Shown piece after piece: positions 44,401-56,374 of a stretch of 64,000 nucleotides of DNA. The translations under genes were made by a program, and so were the position numbers. This stretch comes from Laburnicola sp. R22_1 (lineage: Eukaryota; Ascomycota; Dothideomycetes; Pleosporales; Didymosphaeriaceae), in the NCBI GenBank assembly GCA_014281115.1, contig JACONQ010000001.1, positions 3,100,001-3,164,000 on the forward strand. Direction: 5' to 3'. The notes under the pieces are model-generated. The model saw only the letters and a program-made list of their open reading frames with translations. It was not told the DNA's origin and did no database searches. Each line of letters begins with the position of its first letter. Within the stretch, counting starts at the first letter, position 1.

Positions 44401-45328
44401 GGCTTGTATTTCTAGTCTTGTTCCCTGGCCCAGCACTGGAAAGTGGCGGTGAAGCCGCGGGCCCTCTCTGCTCAACCAAGGGCGCGGGTTCTGGATCGCC
44501 CGACTCCCTCCTTCGGCTAGGGATCACTCTGCCACTCATTGTCTGTGCGTATTCGGGGTCCCTCGAATAAGACGTCATGGACATTGTGCGTTCATCCGGT
44601 CGCTCCGGCACCACCCGTCCTTGAGCAGTGGTCCGCGCCATATGGTTTATGTATGGCTGTTGCCGGAAGGTGTTCGCCGGCGACATGTAGCCGGGGCCTG
44701 GCGCATTGAATTGGGGTCGGGGAACAGCCGCCATGGATTGCGAACGATACGGGTCATTGTTCATGGCGGGGCCTGGGCCGGGACCAGGGCCGAAGCGTTG
44801 CGGCACGGGCTTGTTGAACGGCGGCTGTCCTTGGGGAGGGGGGCGTGAATCGAAGCGCTGCGGCTGACCGTAGGGTTGACGCTCTGGTCGAAGTGGTCGG
44901 GGGAGATATTGCGGCTGGGGCTGGCGCTGGCCTTGGGGACCAGGTGCCCCGTCGGGCATTCTCTGGCTGGGTGGGAAGCCGTTCGGAGGGCCGCGGTTGA
45001 GGCCGTCTGGCTGCTGGTCGTAGCCCTGCGGGCGCTGCTGATCGTAGTTGCCAACGGGTCGCTGGTCGTACTGCGCCGGAGGACGCCGATCGTAGCCGTT
45101 TATGGGCTGTCGCATTGGGGGTGCGCGCTGCATCATGTCGGCCGTCTGCGTGGTCATGGTCGCGGCCCGGTCGGGCTGCCTCATGGGCGTCTGCGAGGTC
45201 ATGGTATGCGAGCGTCCAGCCATGGCCGGGCTGGCTCCGAAGATGTTCGCAAAGGCCGCGTCTCTCGCACCCGTGGGCTGGCCGGGGCGCGCATATTCTC
45301 GCCCCTGCTGGTTGTTGTAGTCGGCCAT
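41431..45328 (-). CDS. ROM2: Rho1 guanine-nucleotide exchange factor, Rom2-like
   Basis: Exons 42505-45328, 41601-42457 and 41431-41550 join in phase to 1266 residues. The order is: a Pro/Gln/Arg-rich disordered N-terminus (about 1-370), a DEP domain (RVAEVFKDRIGL..., 380-470), the DH catalytic domain (EVISELMYTERDFVKDLEYL..., 550-750, with the LNGYLTKPTTRLARYPLLLE helix), a PH domain (770-910) and a citron-homology CNH domain (925-1230, LAFGTDAGVFV onward). This is the full architecture of yeast Rom1/Rom2 and fungal orthologues, which load GTP on Rho1 at the plasma membrane and feed glucan synthase and the Pkc1 cell-wall-integrity pathway. The two introns (47 and 50 bp) both lie in the CNH part. 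It is head-to-head with VMA11. Confidence 0.92.
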
Positions 45329-46177
45329 TGGGCTGCTTTGTTGGCGGGTACCTCTAGCCCGTGCTGCACATCCGCACGCGTTGTGGGCGGTCGTTCAAGG
45401 CTGCTGCGAGGGGTCTCACCGCGTGATCCCCAGAGCACGGGACGCGGCACAGTGAAGAGCGGGCGGGGGCGTGGGCGATTGGGCGCGGGAGAGCCTCGAA
45501 GCGTCCTGCGGGGTGCGGTGAAGTCGGTGCGAAAGGGCCTGCGTGGGAGCGACGGGGCTCGCGACGGGTGTGGCAGCAAACCAGGGTGATGTTGTGGTCG
45601 CGGAGGGAGATCTCTCTGACTGCGAGCCCGAGAGGGGTCTCGGTGGATGCTGCAGGTGTCAAGAATAAGAAGGCGGACGGCAAAGGATAGCGGCTAGCGG
45701 TGGTGGTGAAGAATGGGGTGTCGGGCTGCCCAGGAGCGGCCGTTCTGCGCGGGCGCTCAGGTGGAGTTGGTGTTGAGGTTCCTCGTTTGTTCGCTCAGTG
45801 CACACAAAGTCCCAAGACACCGCTAGACTGCTTAGAGGTGCTGCAGAGCTGCAGCAACGATTCGTAACATTATATAACTCTAGATGCAGCGCCCGTCTTA
45901 CACAATAGGCCACTGAAGAACTAGACGTCTCATGGCTCTACACTGTGGCGCTTTAAGACACCCATAGAACCCAAACGCAGGCTGGAAAACTGTTCATCCA
46001 GGGAGCAAGTGGTGTCTTAGTTGCATGCAATCTTATCTGATCGATTACATAAGTGTCACGTATCATCGCAGCACGGCTGTCATCCGTATCCGTACGCCTC
46101 CTCCCATCACCACAGCTCCCGCGCACTCGACGCCAGCCATTCACACATCCAGCGTAGCTGCAGAACTGCGCGACATC
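45329..46177. other. Bidirectional promoter region, ROM2-like and VMA11
   Basis: About 850 bp between two divergent conserved genes. It is GC-rich near the ROM2 side, with pyrimidine-biased strands. No clear TATA box was seen. Confidence 0.5.
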
Positions 46178-46973
46178 ATGGACAACCCACTCACGCCCAG
46201 CTTTGCGCCCTTCTTTGGCATGGTACGTCACGGTTCTGCCCACACGCAGCACCATAGCTAACAGCATGCAGAGCGGTATCGCCTTCGCCGTAAGTCCTCG
46301 TCCACCGATGTAGCTTTCGAACCGACTGCTAATGGTTTCCAGATGATATTCGGATGTGCGTAGCTCGGAATGATCCTGGGACGTCACGGAGACGGAGCTA
46401 ACGGGAGCAGGCCTCGGAGCTGCATATGGCACGGCAAAGTCTGGCATTGGTATCTCGGGCGTGGGCACCTACAGGCCCGACCTGATCATGAAGGTGCGTT
46501 GTTCTGCTGCAGATGAGCGCCTTTCACTGACTAGTCCAGTGCCTAATACCCGTCGTCATGTCCGGTATCCTAGCCGTGTACGCCCTCGTGATATCCGTCC
46601 TGATCGCGAGCGACATACGGCCACCACCGGACAAAAACTACTCGCTCTACGACGGCATCATGCACATGGCGGCTGGCCTGTCGGTGGGGCTGCCGGGTCT
46701 GGCGGCGGGTTACGCGATTGGCATTGTTGGGGATGTGGTATGTGTGGTGGATGGGATTCGGACGCAGAGCAGCACACTGACAAGGACAGGGCGTGCGTGC
46801 ATACATGCGCCAGTCGAGGATCTTCGTCGGCATGGTCCTGATTCTCATTTTCGCAGAAGTGCTTGGGTTGTACGGGTGGGTGATGCTGGATTCGCAAGCT
46901 CAGATAGAGCGGCCTACTGACGCCTCGCAGACTTATCGTTGCCCTTATTCTCAACACTCGAGCACAGGGTTAG
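46178..46973 (+). CDS. VMA11: V-type proton ATPase proteolipid subunit c'
   Basis: Seven exons: 46178-46222, 46272-46289, 46343-46355, 46411-46493, 46540-46737, 46790-46875 and 46931-46973, joined in phase to 161 residues. The product begins [15 protein letters not shown] and includes [20 protein letters not shown], the Gly-rich helix [20 protein letters not shown] and the fourth helix [13 protein letters not shown] with the proton-carrying Glu. The [14 protein letters not shown] and IMKCLIPV blocks and the ILNTRAQG end favour c' (Vma11) over c (Vma3). c' is a fungal-specific ring subunit of the vacuolar proton pump. Exons two and three are only 18 and 13 bp. Confidence 0.93.
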
Positions 46974-47980
46974 CCAGTTGGCGGATCTGCGGCTGCTGTA
47001 GGACTACTTTCTGGATGAATGTCGCGCATCTAGCATTTTGGAGTTCCAGGGTTGTACCACTTTTGCTCACTTTGGTGTCGAGGATGTCGTATTTTATGGA
47101 GCGGATGATGTATCGAATTCAGGGGAGGTTACGGATTTGGGATCCATCTTCGTCGGCTGGGGTGCGTTTCACTGTGTCACTATGTACGCGGAGCACGTCG
47201 ATCAAGCATGAATGTATATTTAGATACCAGACAAGGCTAGATTATCGGAACAGCGATGTTAGTTGGCCAATCCGTGTGCCGGTTCCGTGGTTCTCTTGCG
47301 AATGCGACATGGGGGTTATGCTGCTTGATTCGCGGGACATGGTTCTGCCACGGCGCTGGAGTTTGTCTTGATGCGACGGATACAACTGACGCCCCAGCCG
47401 TAGTCATGACGGCACAGGTACAGTATGGCTTGCGCCGTTGTTTCGCATCCTCCACGTGGCAGTGATGCGGCCCGAAAACGAATGGTTCTGCGATGCCACA
47501 GCGTAAAGTAGTAATAGTAGGAGGAGACTCGCACAGAGGCCGCGTGCTGATATTCCTAGCAATCCCACCCCCGAAAGAGCAACACTCGTTTGTTGCGCCC
47601 TGCCGTCTCCAACCAAGGTCTCCAACGACTGCCCACGCCGCTGCGTCATCAACCCCCTCCAGCTCCTTGTTGCCCGCGGCTCTGTCAAGTCAGATCCAGC
47701 CTCGACGTCTGACAGACAGCTCCTGGTCCATTGCATTATTCCATGGGTGAATGCCACCCGTCCAGCGCTCCCGTGTCTGTCTGCCCACACCCGCCATTGC
47801 CCTTGATCCCGCTTCGCCGGCGTCGGCGTTGCTCCCAGCCATGTGCTAGGTAGTCAGCACACTGAACAGCCGCCGGACCGCCCACCGCCCACCGCCCACC
47901 GCCCCTCGCCCCTCGCTCTGCCCCCCTCTGCCCGCCCCCAGCACCGCGCCGGCCCCGCCATCGCCCGCCCGCCGCCATAG
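46974..47980. other. Intergenic, promoter of the PKA-type gene
   Basis: 1 kb, becoming very C-rich just before the start at 47981 (repeated CCGCCCA units at about 47880-47915). No conserved frame was recognised. Confidence 0.5.
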
Positions 47981-49488
47981 ATGGCCGCTGCCGTGCACAA
48001 GCTGCTGCACCCGCACCGCTCCCGGGACGAGCGCGAGCAGGCGCACAAGGAGAGCCATGAGCGCCACAATTCCGACATGGAGCGCCAGCGCGACGAGGAG
48101 AAGCGCTCGCTCGCGCAGTGGGCCGAGCGCGCGCAGCGGCTGGAGCTCGGCCAGATCGACCAGGACCCGAACAAGAAGGTCGTCGGCCACTCGTCCAGCG
48201 TGCTGCGCAAGGACGACTTTGAGCTGATCAAGACGCTGGGCACGGGTGCGCTCCTCTGACCCGTCGACGTGCCGCGCTGTCGCTGACTGCACAGGCACCT
48301 TTGCGCGCGTCTGGCTGGTGCGGCTCAAGAACGCCCGCAATGGCGACGAGAACCAGGTGTTTGCCCTCAAGATCCTGCGCAAGACGGACGGTACGCGTCT
48401 CCCTCCGCCTGCAGCCCGCGCGTGTGCACTGCTAACGGTCCGCGCAGTCATCAAGCTCAAGCAGGTCGAACACGTCCGGAACGAGCGCAATGTGCTCGCC
48501 GCCGTGGCAGGCCACCCCTTTATAACCACCATGGTCGCGAGCTTCCAGGACTACGACTCGCTGTACATGCTAGTATGTCCAAGACGGGCGTGCCAGTGCT
48601 ATGTGCATCTGCTGACGGAGACAGCTTGACTACTGCCCTGGTGGCGAGGTCTTTAGCTACCTGCGGAGAGCGCGCCGCTTCAACGAGCCGACGGCCCAGT
48701 TCTACGCCGCCGAAATCGTCCTCATATTAGAGTTCCTGCACCACCGCGAGGGAGTGGCGTATCGGGACCTGAAGCCCGAGAACATATTGATTGACGCCGA
48801 GGGCCATCTCAAGTTGGTCGATTTTGGATTTGCGAAGAAAGTGGAGAACAGTGGGTAGATCCCCGTTGGAGGACGGACGACATGCTGACAGGCGTAGGGG
48901 AGACATACACGTTGTGCGGCACGCCCGAATATCTGGCACCCGAAGTCATCAGAAACACGGGTAAGCAGGGCGACACCTCGGTAGTGACCATGCTGACAGC
49001 CAGCAGGCCACGGCACCGCGGTCGATTGGTGGGCATTCGGCATTCTCGTCTACGAATTTCTCGTCGGCCAACCACCCTTCTGGGACCAAAACCCCATGAA
49101 GATCTACGAACAGTGAGTGAGCGCGCTTTCCCGCCCTCCTATCAATTACTAAGCAAGGACGGACAGAATCGTCGAAGGCCGCCTCCGCTTCCCCTCAGCC
49201 ATGTCAGAAGACGCCCGCGACCTCATCTCCGGCCTCTGCACCGTCGACACCTCGAAGCGCCTTGGTAACATCCAGGGGGGCGCCGAGGCCGTCAAGTCGC
49301 ACCCTTGGTTCCGCAATATGGATTGGGACGCCCTCTACCACCGCAGGATTCAGGGGCCGATTGTGCCGCATTTGAGGGGGCCGGCGGATACGCGCAACTT
49401 TGACGACTATGAGCCGGAATCGATACATAGGCAGGCATATACCAAGGAGATGCAGGAGCAGTATGATGCGTTTTTTAAGGACTTTTGA
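47981..49488 (+). CDS. cAMP-dependent protein kinase catalytic subunit type
   Basis: Exons 47981-48245, 48295-48390, 48448-48572, 48625-48850, 48898-48960, 49007-49112 and 49167-49488 join in phase to 400 residues. After a charged N-terminal extension of about 75 residues comes an AGC kinase domain: glycine loop [10 protein letters not shown] (across a splice), VFALKILRK, catalytic [21 protein letters not shown], activation loop [16 protein letters not shown] with the PDK1-site Thr, and [15 protein letters not shown]. The tail ends in the PKA-type hydrophobic motif FFKDF. The catalytic loop has YRD in place of HRD, common in PKA. It may be the second, more divergent fungal PKA-C paralogue; which one cannot be told here. 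The six introns are 46-57 bp. Confidence 0.92.
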
Positions 49489-50744
49489 GGGCGCGGGAGG
49501 CTGTGCGGCTGTGCGGCTGTAGGAAGGGTTTCAGCAATGCAATGAGAGCGGCGGAGATTGTTGTTTGTTGTTGTTGTGGAGGGCGGCGCTGAGCACGAAG
49601 CCATGGCGGGCGAATACCTAGGGGTGCGGTGCGGTGGTGTGGGGGGTGGGAAATCCCCTGCGTTACTTCCTTGTTTCCGTGTTTTATACTCTTGTTTTGT
49701 CTTCTTTTCTTTTTTTCCTGGTGTTGTGAGTTGCATGCATGCCCGCGAACGAACGACGTCTATGTGGGTTCGGGAATGCGATACGAGATACCTGTGTATG
49801 TATGTATGAATGTGAGCATGGAGGATATGCCGTTGGTGTATGGGGGGAGGTTTTTTATTTTATGTTTTTGAATTGGTTTGGAGTGAGTGGAGGGGAGTGA
49901 GGTGGAGTGGATTTAGCTATGGTGTGGCGTTTATACGATAGGATACGTATAAGCGTCGTGGTGTACTTTTATTTTTATTTTTATCTTTTATCTATTTTTA
50001 CTTGGGGAGTGAAATTTGTTAGATGTGTGTGGATGTGATGATGGATGCGATAATGGATGTGGGGGATTGTTGGGGTTGTTTCGTTGGCTAAGGTTTAGAG
50101 TTTAGACTAGGTGTTTTTATGCTTTTGGGTAGGAATATTAAAGATCTTTGTCGTGTTAAGATTCCAACCAAGATCGAGTCCACACCATAGACAGAGAGGA
50201 GTAAAACAGGAGGCACTAAAACCTAGTACCTAGCACACAGTATAGGTAGGAATATAGATGGGGATAGAGAGTCTGCGTGTAAAAGCTATGGTCCTGGTTA
50301 GTCTATAGATATGCGTAATGGATGTAGTGTGTGGATTTTATTTCTCCTCTGGTTTTTGTAAGGTAACTTTGTCTTTCTTTTTTTCTTTATTCCTTGGTTG
50401 GTTTTTGATTGGTTACTTGGGGGGAGGGGATGGGGAGGTAGATGCAGAGGGGTATAGAATAGGTTTTAGGAACAGGGATATTTGTGTGTGTGTGTATTTG
50501 TGTGTATATATGATATAAGTTCCTAACATTGCGTAGAACATACTAACAATCCAGTAACCATCATTTCCTCAAAAAACCCAGGCAAGCAAGCAAAGCATAT
50601 CCCTCCTTTAACATCTATCTTACCCACATCCTTCCCCTACCCAGAGACTTATACTACCCCAAAAAACCATCTATCCTCTATACCACCCCACACACTAACC
50701 CGTCATCCCCCTCCAGCCCGCAATACCCATAACCAATCTCACCC
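49489..50744. other. 3' flank of the PKA-type gene
   Basis: T- and G-rich plus strand typical of fungal 3' regions. It holds the 100-bp repeat at 50141-50240. No further gene was seen. Confidence 0.5.
50141..50240 (+). repeat. 100-bp dispersed repeat, copy 1 (PKA 3' flank)
   Basis: Matches 55442-55541 in the same orientation at 93 of 100 positions (AAGATCTTTGTCGTGTT ... CCTAGCACACAG). It lies 650 bp after the PKA stop. Six of the seven differences are transitions. Confidence 0.85.
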
Positions 50745-51308
50745 TTATCCCCCACTTCCCTTTCCCCTTCCCCACCCCCACCACCACCACCAACCCCCTT
50801 CCCTCCCCCCCTCGCCGCTATTCTCCCCTCCACCTCTCCCATCCAACAAAGCTGGAAACGACGTCAACGCCTCCGTCTCGTCATCGACACGTCCACTCCT
50901 CCTCGCACTCTTAAACCGCGCTAAACACGTCGTGCACACGACTGTGGATTGCGTCGGGGAGGGGCATATAAGGTGTGGGTAGGGCGTTGTGGTATGGCAT
51001 GTTGAGCATGTTAGGAGGGGGGTTATTGCGTGGGAGGACCAGGATAAGGATGGGTGACTTGCCGGTGCTGGTGCTGGGGCCAGGGCTAGGGGATAGTGAT
51101 TAGGAGGGGGAGTGTTGGATAGGAGATTTAGCTTTTTTGCTGGGGGTATGGGGTTTTTTTCTTTGTTTTGGGAGTGGGGAGGCGAGGCTAGAAGCGAGGG
51201 AGTGAGGGAGGCGCGGGTTAGGGTTAGGCTGGGCGGTGGGTCTGATGGCGGAGGAGTTATTGAGGTGCGGGTTAGGCTGGGTGGTGGGAAGGAGGGGTCA
51301 GTGTCCAT
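50745..51308 (-). CDS. Possible small CxxC protein, unsupported family
   Basis: Intronless frame of 187 codons, Pro/Ser/Thr-rich at the N-terminus. A middle part has LTCSTCHTTTPYPHLICP and VVCTTCLARFKSARR, two CxxC pairs 20 residues apart that could make a zinc ribbon. The C-terminus is Gly/Trp low-complexity, probably from repetitive DNA. The frame could be fortuitous in a strand with strong pyrimidine bias. No homologous family is known to me. Confidence 0.3.
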   Translation of the reverse strand: MDTDPSFPPPSLTRTSITPPPSDPPPSLTLTRASLTPSLLASPPHSQNKEKNPIPPAKKLNLLSNTPPPNHYPLALAPAPAPASHPSLSWSSHAITPLLTCSTCHTTTPYPHLICPSPTQSTVVCTTCLARFKSARRSGRVDDETEALTSFPALLDGRGGGENSGEGGREGGWWWWWGWGRGKGSGG

Positions 51309-52603
51309 TTGGGGAGTCTGATGGGTGGGTAGAGCGTGAGGTCTGAATGAAAGGATGGGGGTGCGGAGAAAGGTAGGTAGATTGCAAATGCGGAGGATAG
51401 AGAAGTCATGGTAGGTAGTGGCGTATAGATACAGTACGGAAGGATGATGATGGGGGTGTGAAGATGGGTGAGGTAGTAACGGTAAGTGTGAATTGTGATG
51501 GTGTTTTGTGAAGAATGCGTATGTTAGTTGTTAGGTGGGTTAATGGATGCAAGCGTTGGTGGTTCACGTGTTGGGGTATTACTTGCTGAGAGAGGAGTGC
51601 GTTGTAGCATGTAACTGGATGCGTGGAAGCCTTCTCCGATGTCTACTTTTGGTAAGCATCGTCACATGCATTGGTCAAGCTTTTCTTCCCGTTACCAGGG
51701 AATACTGCGCTAGAACCTGGGGTCATCGATATCCTGCATCTGGTCGACGAAGTACTGGAATAGCGACCATGTCCGCTTTTGGCAATTGATAGACGTGAGA
51801 CAGGACGGAGCGAGCCGTAGGTCTTAGTGTGAACAGATCGGTGGGTTTTCTGAACAATGAGCGGAGGTGTAGGGTTTATGGTGCGTACTACTGACATGGA
51901 AGACAGGTAGCCCTGGAGTGGTGGGGGTTTGACATAGATAGTGTTAGGGGGTGCCAGAACGGTGGTTTTTGTTAGTAGGTTTTTGTCTTCCAGCTCTTTA
52001 TTAGAACGTTCTTACTAAGCAGTGGTTGTCGCCACCCTACCACATGGACACGCGGCTTATTACCAGGAGCAACGTAGGGCCCACTATCAGATTGCTTGGA
52101 AACCGGTGCTCCATGCCATGTGCAGGTTTTATGCATGGTGGCGAGCGCTACAGAAGCGAAAGCGGGTGCGAACGCAAATGGCACTAGGCTGTGGCGAAGA
52201 TACAGCGGGCTAAAGGAGACGTCGGGTAAAGCAATTCCACGAGCGGCCAACATTTGCGACTGCGGCGTCTTGTTGTACATACATCTGGCATGCTGGGGTA
52301 ACCTGTGAAGCGTGCAGAGTGTCGCTGGCACGCCCCGGGTCCTAGCTTGGTGAACAAGAGATGAGACGAGATTGAAGCGCGCACGCAATCACAACACCAG
52401 CTTAGGCGGCGGTATCTCTACTTGTTGGCCTATATACGCTCTTTACCAGCCGCTCTCTCCTGTCCTCGGGAGCCTGTCCCGCGCCCGCCGCGCTCCTCCT
52501 CTCGGATACCCGCCGAAGCTGTTTAGCACAGCACCAGCTCCGCGCGCTCACAACGCACTCGTGGGCGCGCGTAAAGGCTGCCCGACGCCGTGTGCTGACG
52601 GCC
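51309..52603. other. Intergenic, promoter of SSK1
   Basis: 1.3 kb with no recognisable domain in any frame. CT-rich blocks precede the SSK1 start. Confidence 0.5.
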
Positions 52604-54974
52604 ATGAGCAGCATCAAGATGCGCCTCAGCCAGGCGCGGTCCAAGTTGTTGAGGAGGCAGTCAGGCACCTCGTCGGCGGCGTCGTCGGCGGGCAGCGAGC
52701 GGCAGCTCACGTCCAGCAGCCTGTCGCGGCTGCCCGAGCTCTCGGCGACGGGGGCAGAGGACCATGCAGAGGCAGCGGAGCAGCGTCTGGTGCAGTCCGA
52801 GGTGCTTGCGACGGCCGGCAGCGCCAGCACCAGAAGGCCCAGTAGGCCCGAACCGGGCAGCCTGCCGTCGCAGCATGGCGCCTCCACGCCCATCGACGAC
52901 GCGCCCAGCAACGACCATCGCGCCCACGTCCACGTCCACGCCCCCGACCCCGACCGCGACCGCGACGTCGGCCCAGCCTGTCCCACCGTCACCATCGAGG
53001 AGCCCACGCCCGTGCAGCCTCCCTTCCAGACGCCGCCGGTGACGACTGCCATCGACGCCGAGCCGCCCTCCGAGCTCTCGTCGCGGGCAAGCGCCAAACC
53101 GATGCCCCCCGACTTTGTGCGCCGCCAGTCGCTCGTGGCCCCCTCGAATGCCCGCGCCATAAAGACGCTGCTCCAGCCCGACCTTGCTGCTGCTGCCGCT
53201 GCCGCCCAGGGCCCGCCGACGGAAACCACCGACTACTTCGCCGGCGCTGCCACCTTCAACGCCGGCATGCTGCATCGCAAGATTTGGGTGAAGCGCCAGA
53301 ATGCCTCGGCGACGCTGGTGCAGATACGCGAAGACGACCTGGTCGACGACGTACGCGAGATGATCCTCAAAAAGTACGGCAACTCGCTGGGCCGCACCTT
53401 CGACGCGCCCGACCTCACGCTGCGCATCGTGCCGCGCGACCCCAATGCAAAGTCGCACGAGCGCATGCTGGGCCCCGAGGAGGACATGTGCAGGACGCTG
53501 GACGCATACTTCCCGGGCGGCCAGGCCGTCACCGAGGCCCTGATCATCGACATCACCAAGCCGCGCACACCCCGACCCTCTCCACGCGTGCCGGCCTACT
53601 ATACGCACCACGAGGAAGGGCTGCACCACCAGCAGACCGAGTACTTTCCGCTGATGCCCATTTCGAACCCCTCTCCAGCCATCGCAGCCGCTTCGCATGA
53701 CCCACGAAACTCCCTCGCACACCCCACGCATTCCATAGCCGTCCTCCAGACCGGCCAGCTGCCCCCCCTGCCTTCGCCCGGCGGCGGGCGGAGAGGACAT
53801 AATCCGAATCGACCCAAGTATCCGCGCCATAACACAGCCTCGCCAATCACGTTAACCGGCGGGCCGCCCCTCTCAGCAACGTCCAGCCGGCCACCGCAAC
53901 GACACCGTCAGGACTCGTCCGCGTCGGACACGAAACACTCTACCAGTAGCAACACGAATATCCCTACTCCTCCGATTCCGATCGACCCAAACGTGCCTCA
54001 GAACTCTACCCCACCAGCGCCCCGCATATCTTCACCGAGGCCAGAGAAAAAACGGAAGAAGGTCAAGTCGATCGAACCACCGAGCTTGCCGGCCGGCTTA
54101 CTGGACAACTCGGTGCCCCCAATCAACGTGCTGATCGTGGAAGACAACATCATCAATCTGCGAGTCTTGGGCGCATTCATGCAGCGTCTGAAGGTGCGAT
54201 GGCAGAGGGCAATGAATGGAAAGGAAGCGGTGGAAAAATGGAGGGCAGGCGGGTTCCATTTGGTGCTCATGGATATTCAGCTCCCCATCATGGACGGTCT
54301 GGAAGCAACGCGAGAAATCAGAAGGCTGGAACGTGTCAACAGCATTGGTGTGTTTAGCAGCGGTAGCAGCGAGGCACCCAACACCCGGCTCGGTGGGGGC
54401 GGCACGTCGGACAGGGACTTGAGAGAGGACGACAAGCTGGGCGAAAAGGGCCTGTTCAAGAGCCCGGTCATCATCGTCGCACTGACAGCCAGTTCACTGC
54501 AGAGCGACAGGCACGAAGCGTTGGCCGCGGGCTGCAACGACTTCTTGACAAAGGTAACGAGGTCCGACCATCCTTTGCAGCGCCCCGCTAACGCGTCATT
54601 AGCCTGTCAATTTCGTCTGGCTGGAGCGCAAAGTCAAAGAATGGGGCTGCATGCAAGCCCTCATCGACTTCGACGGCTGGCGTAGGTGGAAAGACTTCGC
54701 AAACGACTCCGACACTACGGCCGGGACCTCGAAACTGTCAACCAGCTACTCCAGCATTGCGCCTCGGAAGGGAAAGGCGGCAGCGAGTCCGACGCTGGCT
54801 GCCATGACGCCGAACGGACAGGCGGGCCCGTCTGGCACTAATGGCACTGCAACTAGCACAGAGGACAAGAAGTTGAAGCGGAGGAGCATGGGGGTCGTGC
54901 CGCCGCCTGCGTTGCCGGAGGAGGAGAGCAATGCTTCGACGCCCGATGTGGATGTTGATAGTGGAGACAACTAG
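52604..54974 (+). CDS. SSK1: Response regulator of the HOG pathway
   Basis: Exons 52604-54553 and 54603-54974 join in phase 0 to 773 residues. The start is the ATG of MSSIKMRLSQARSKLL. The N-terminal 500 residues are mostly disordered, with one conserved fold (GMLHRKIWVKRQNASATLV, DDVREMILKKYG) that looks like a ubiquitin-like or Ras-binding-like domain typical of fungal Ssk1. The receiver domain begins INVLIVEDNIINLRVLGAFM, has the phospho-acceptor in LVLMDIQLPIMDG (Asp557), the switch region IIVALTASSLQSDR and, across the intron, the conserved K-PVNF. Two-component phosphorelay through Ypd1 reaches this Asp; the unphosphorylated form activates the Ssk2-type MAPKKK on osmotic stress. The receiver has a long insert rich in Ser/Gly between beta-3 and beta-4, usual in filamentous fungi. 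Confidence 0.93.
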
Positions 54975-56374
54975 GCCTGCGTGTTGGGTTGTCTTGTCGT
55001 GTCTTTCCGTTGTAGTACGTATTATCATCTGTTACTATCAGAAAAAGTTTTTTCTCTTGGGCTTGTAAATTGGCACCTACCTTTTTTTCTTTGGTTTCTT
55101 ATTATTTTTTATCCGCTGTATGCATTTACTGGCTGGGTGTTTTCCTTTTGCATCAATTGGTTGGGGATATATTAAGGTTCATTTGTTTCATCTGTTTTGC
55201 TCGCGTTTTTGAGCGATTGGGGTTCCTTGTTTTTTGTCCCTTTTTTTTGGTTGTAGGGGATTATGAGGGGCTGGCTGTAGGAGGGCCTGGCCTTATCTAC
55301 GGATGGATGGAGTGAGCTGATATGCTGGCTTGATTGCATATATATGGTAGTGGGGAATTTTTCGGGCTGGTTATTTATCTATCAGCCTTTTTTTCTTCTT
55401 TTTTTCTTTGGGTGTGTGTGCTGTGTTGTCTGTGTGTATTGAAGATCTTCGTCGTGTTAAGATTCTAACCAAGGTCGAATCCGCACCATACACAGAGAGG
55501 AGTAAAACAGGAGGCACTAAAACCCAGTACCTAGCACACAGTGGTAGTAACAAAATATACACGTTGTCTGTGTGTATAAGGAATTGAATCGGGAGGGGGA
55601 GGGAGCAGGTGGAGGTTTGTGGGAGGAGTGGTGGATAATGTTAGTTGGGTGAGGAGAGGATAAGTGCAGTGTTAGGAAGAGGGGTAATTTTAATCATATC
55701 ACATTACGTTGTAGTGTGTAAGTTTGACGAAAAGGCCGGGGACTGATTAGCATGTGCGTTTGTTATGTTGGAATTCACATGCATGCATGCCTTGAGGCTG
55801 GAGACGAGAGACGGGAGTGAAGTCATGTCCTGCCTGCAGGGACTGGACTGGACTGGACGGGACTGATATCACCCACTCCTGCTCTTACGCGCTACCTACC
55901 TACATACCTATCCGTCCCACCCCGACCCCGACCCAACCGCCAGGTTATCAAGTCTACGTCCGCTCCGCACACACGTGCTGCAGCCGACCCCCGCAGCCCA
56001 CGCTCACCCACGCGATTCACAGCACACTGTTGCCACGGCAACGCGCTAACAAACACACTAGTCCGCATACGGACGGCGCTAGACTCGGGTAGCCGACCGC
56101 ACACCCGCACACTGCACTGCACTGCATTTCCGTCTCTACTCAACTCAATTGAAGTCAACTCAGTATATCGCGCAAAGCGACACGACACGACACGACACGG
56201 CACAACGCATAACCAACACAGGCAGGTGACGGCGTTAACGGACCATCCCCTCCTACCTACTCATTGCGTCTTGGATGTCAAGCCATACACCCCGTCACTC
56301 GCTCGCTAAGCAAGGAAGAGAGGAAGAAGGATAGAGAGGAAGAGAGGAAGAAGAAGAGCAGGAAAGCAGGGGAA
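54975..56374. other. SSK1 3' flank and haspin promoter
   Basis: It holds the second copy of the 100-bp repeat (55442-55541), a GGACT microsatellite near 55838-55865 and a CACGA microsatellite near 56175-56205. A purine-rich leader (GGAAGAGAGGAAG type) runs into the haspin start. Confidence 0.5.
55442..55541 (+). repeat. 100-bp dispersed repeat, copy 2 (SSK1 3' flank)
   Basis: 93% identical to 50141-50240, same orientation, 470 bp after the SSK1 stop. It contains AAGGTCGAATCC, similar to a tRNA B box, but no A box was found at the right distance. Confidence 0.85.
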
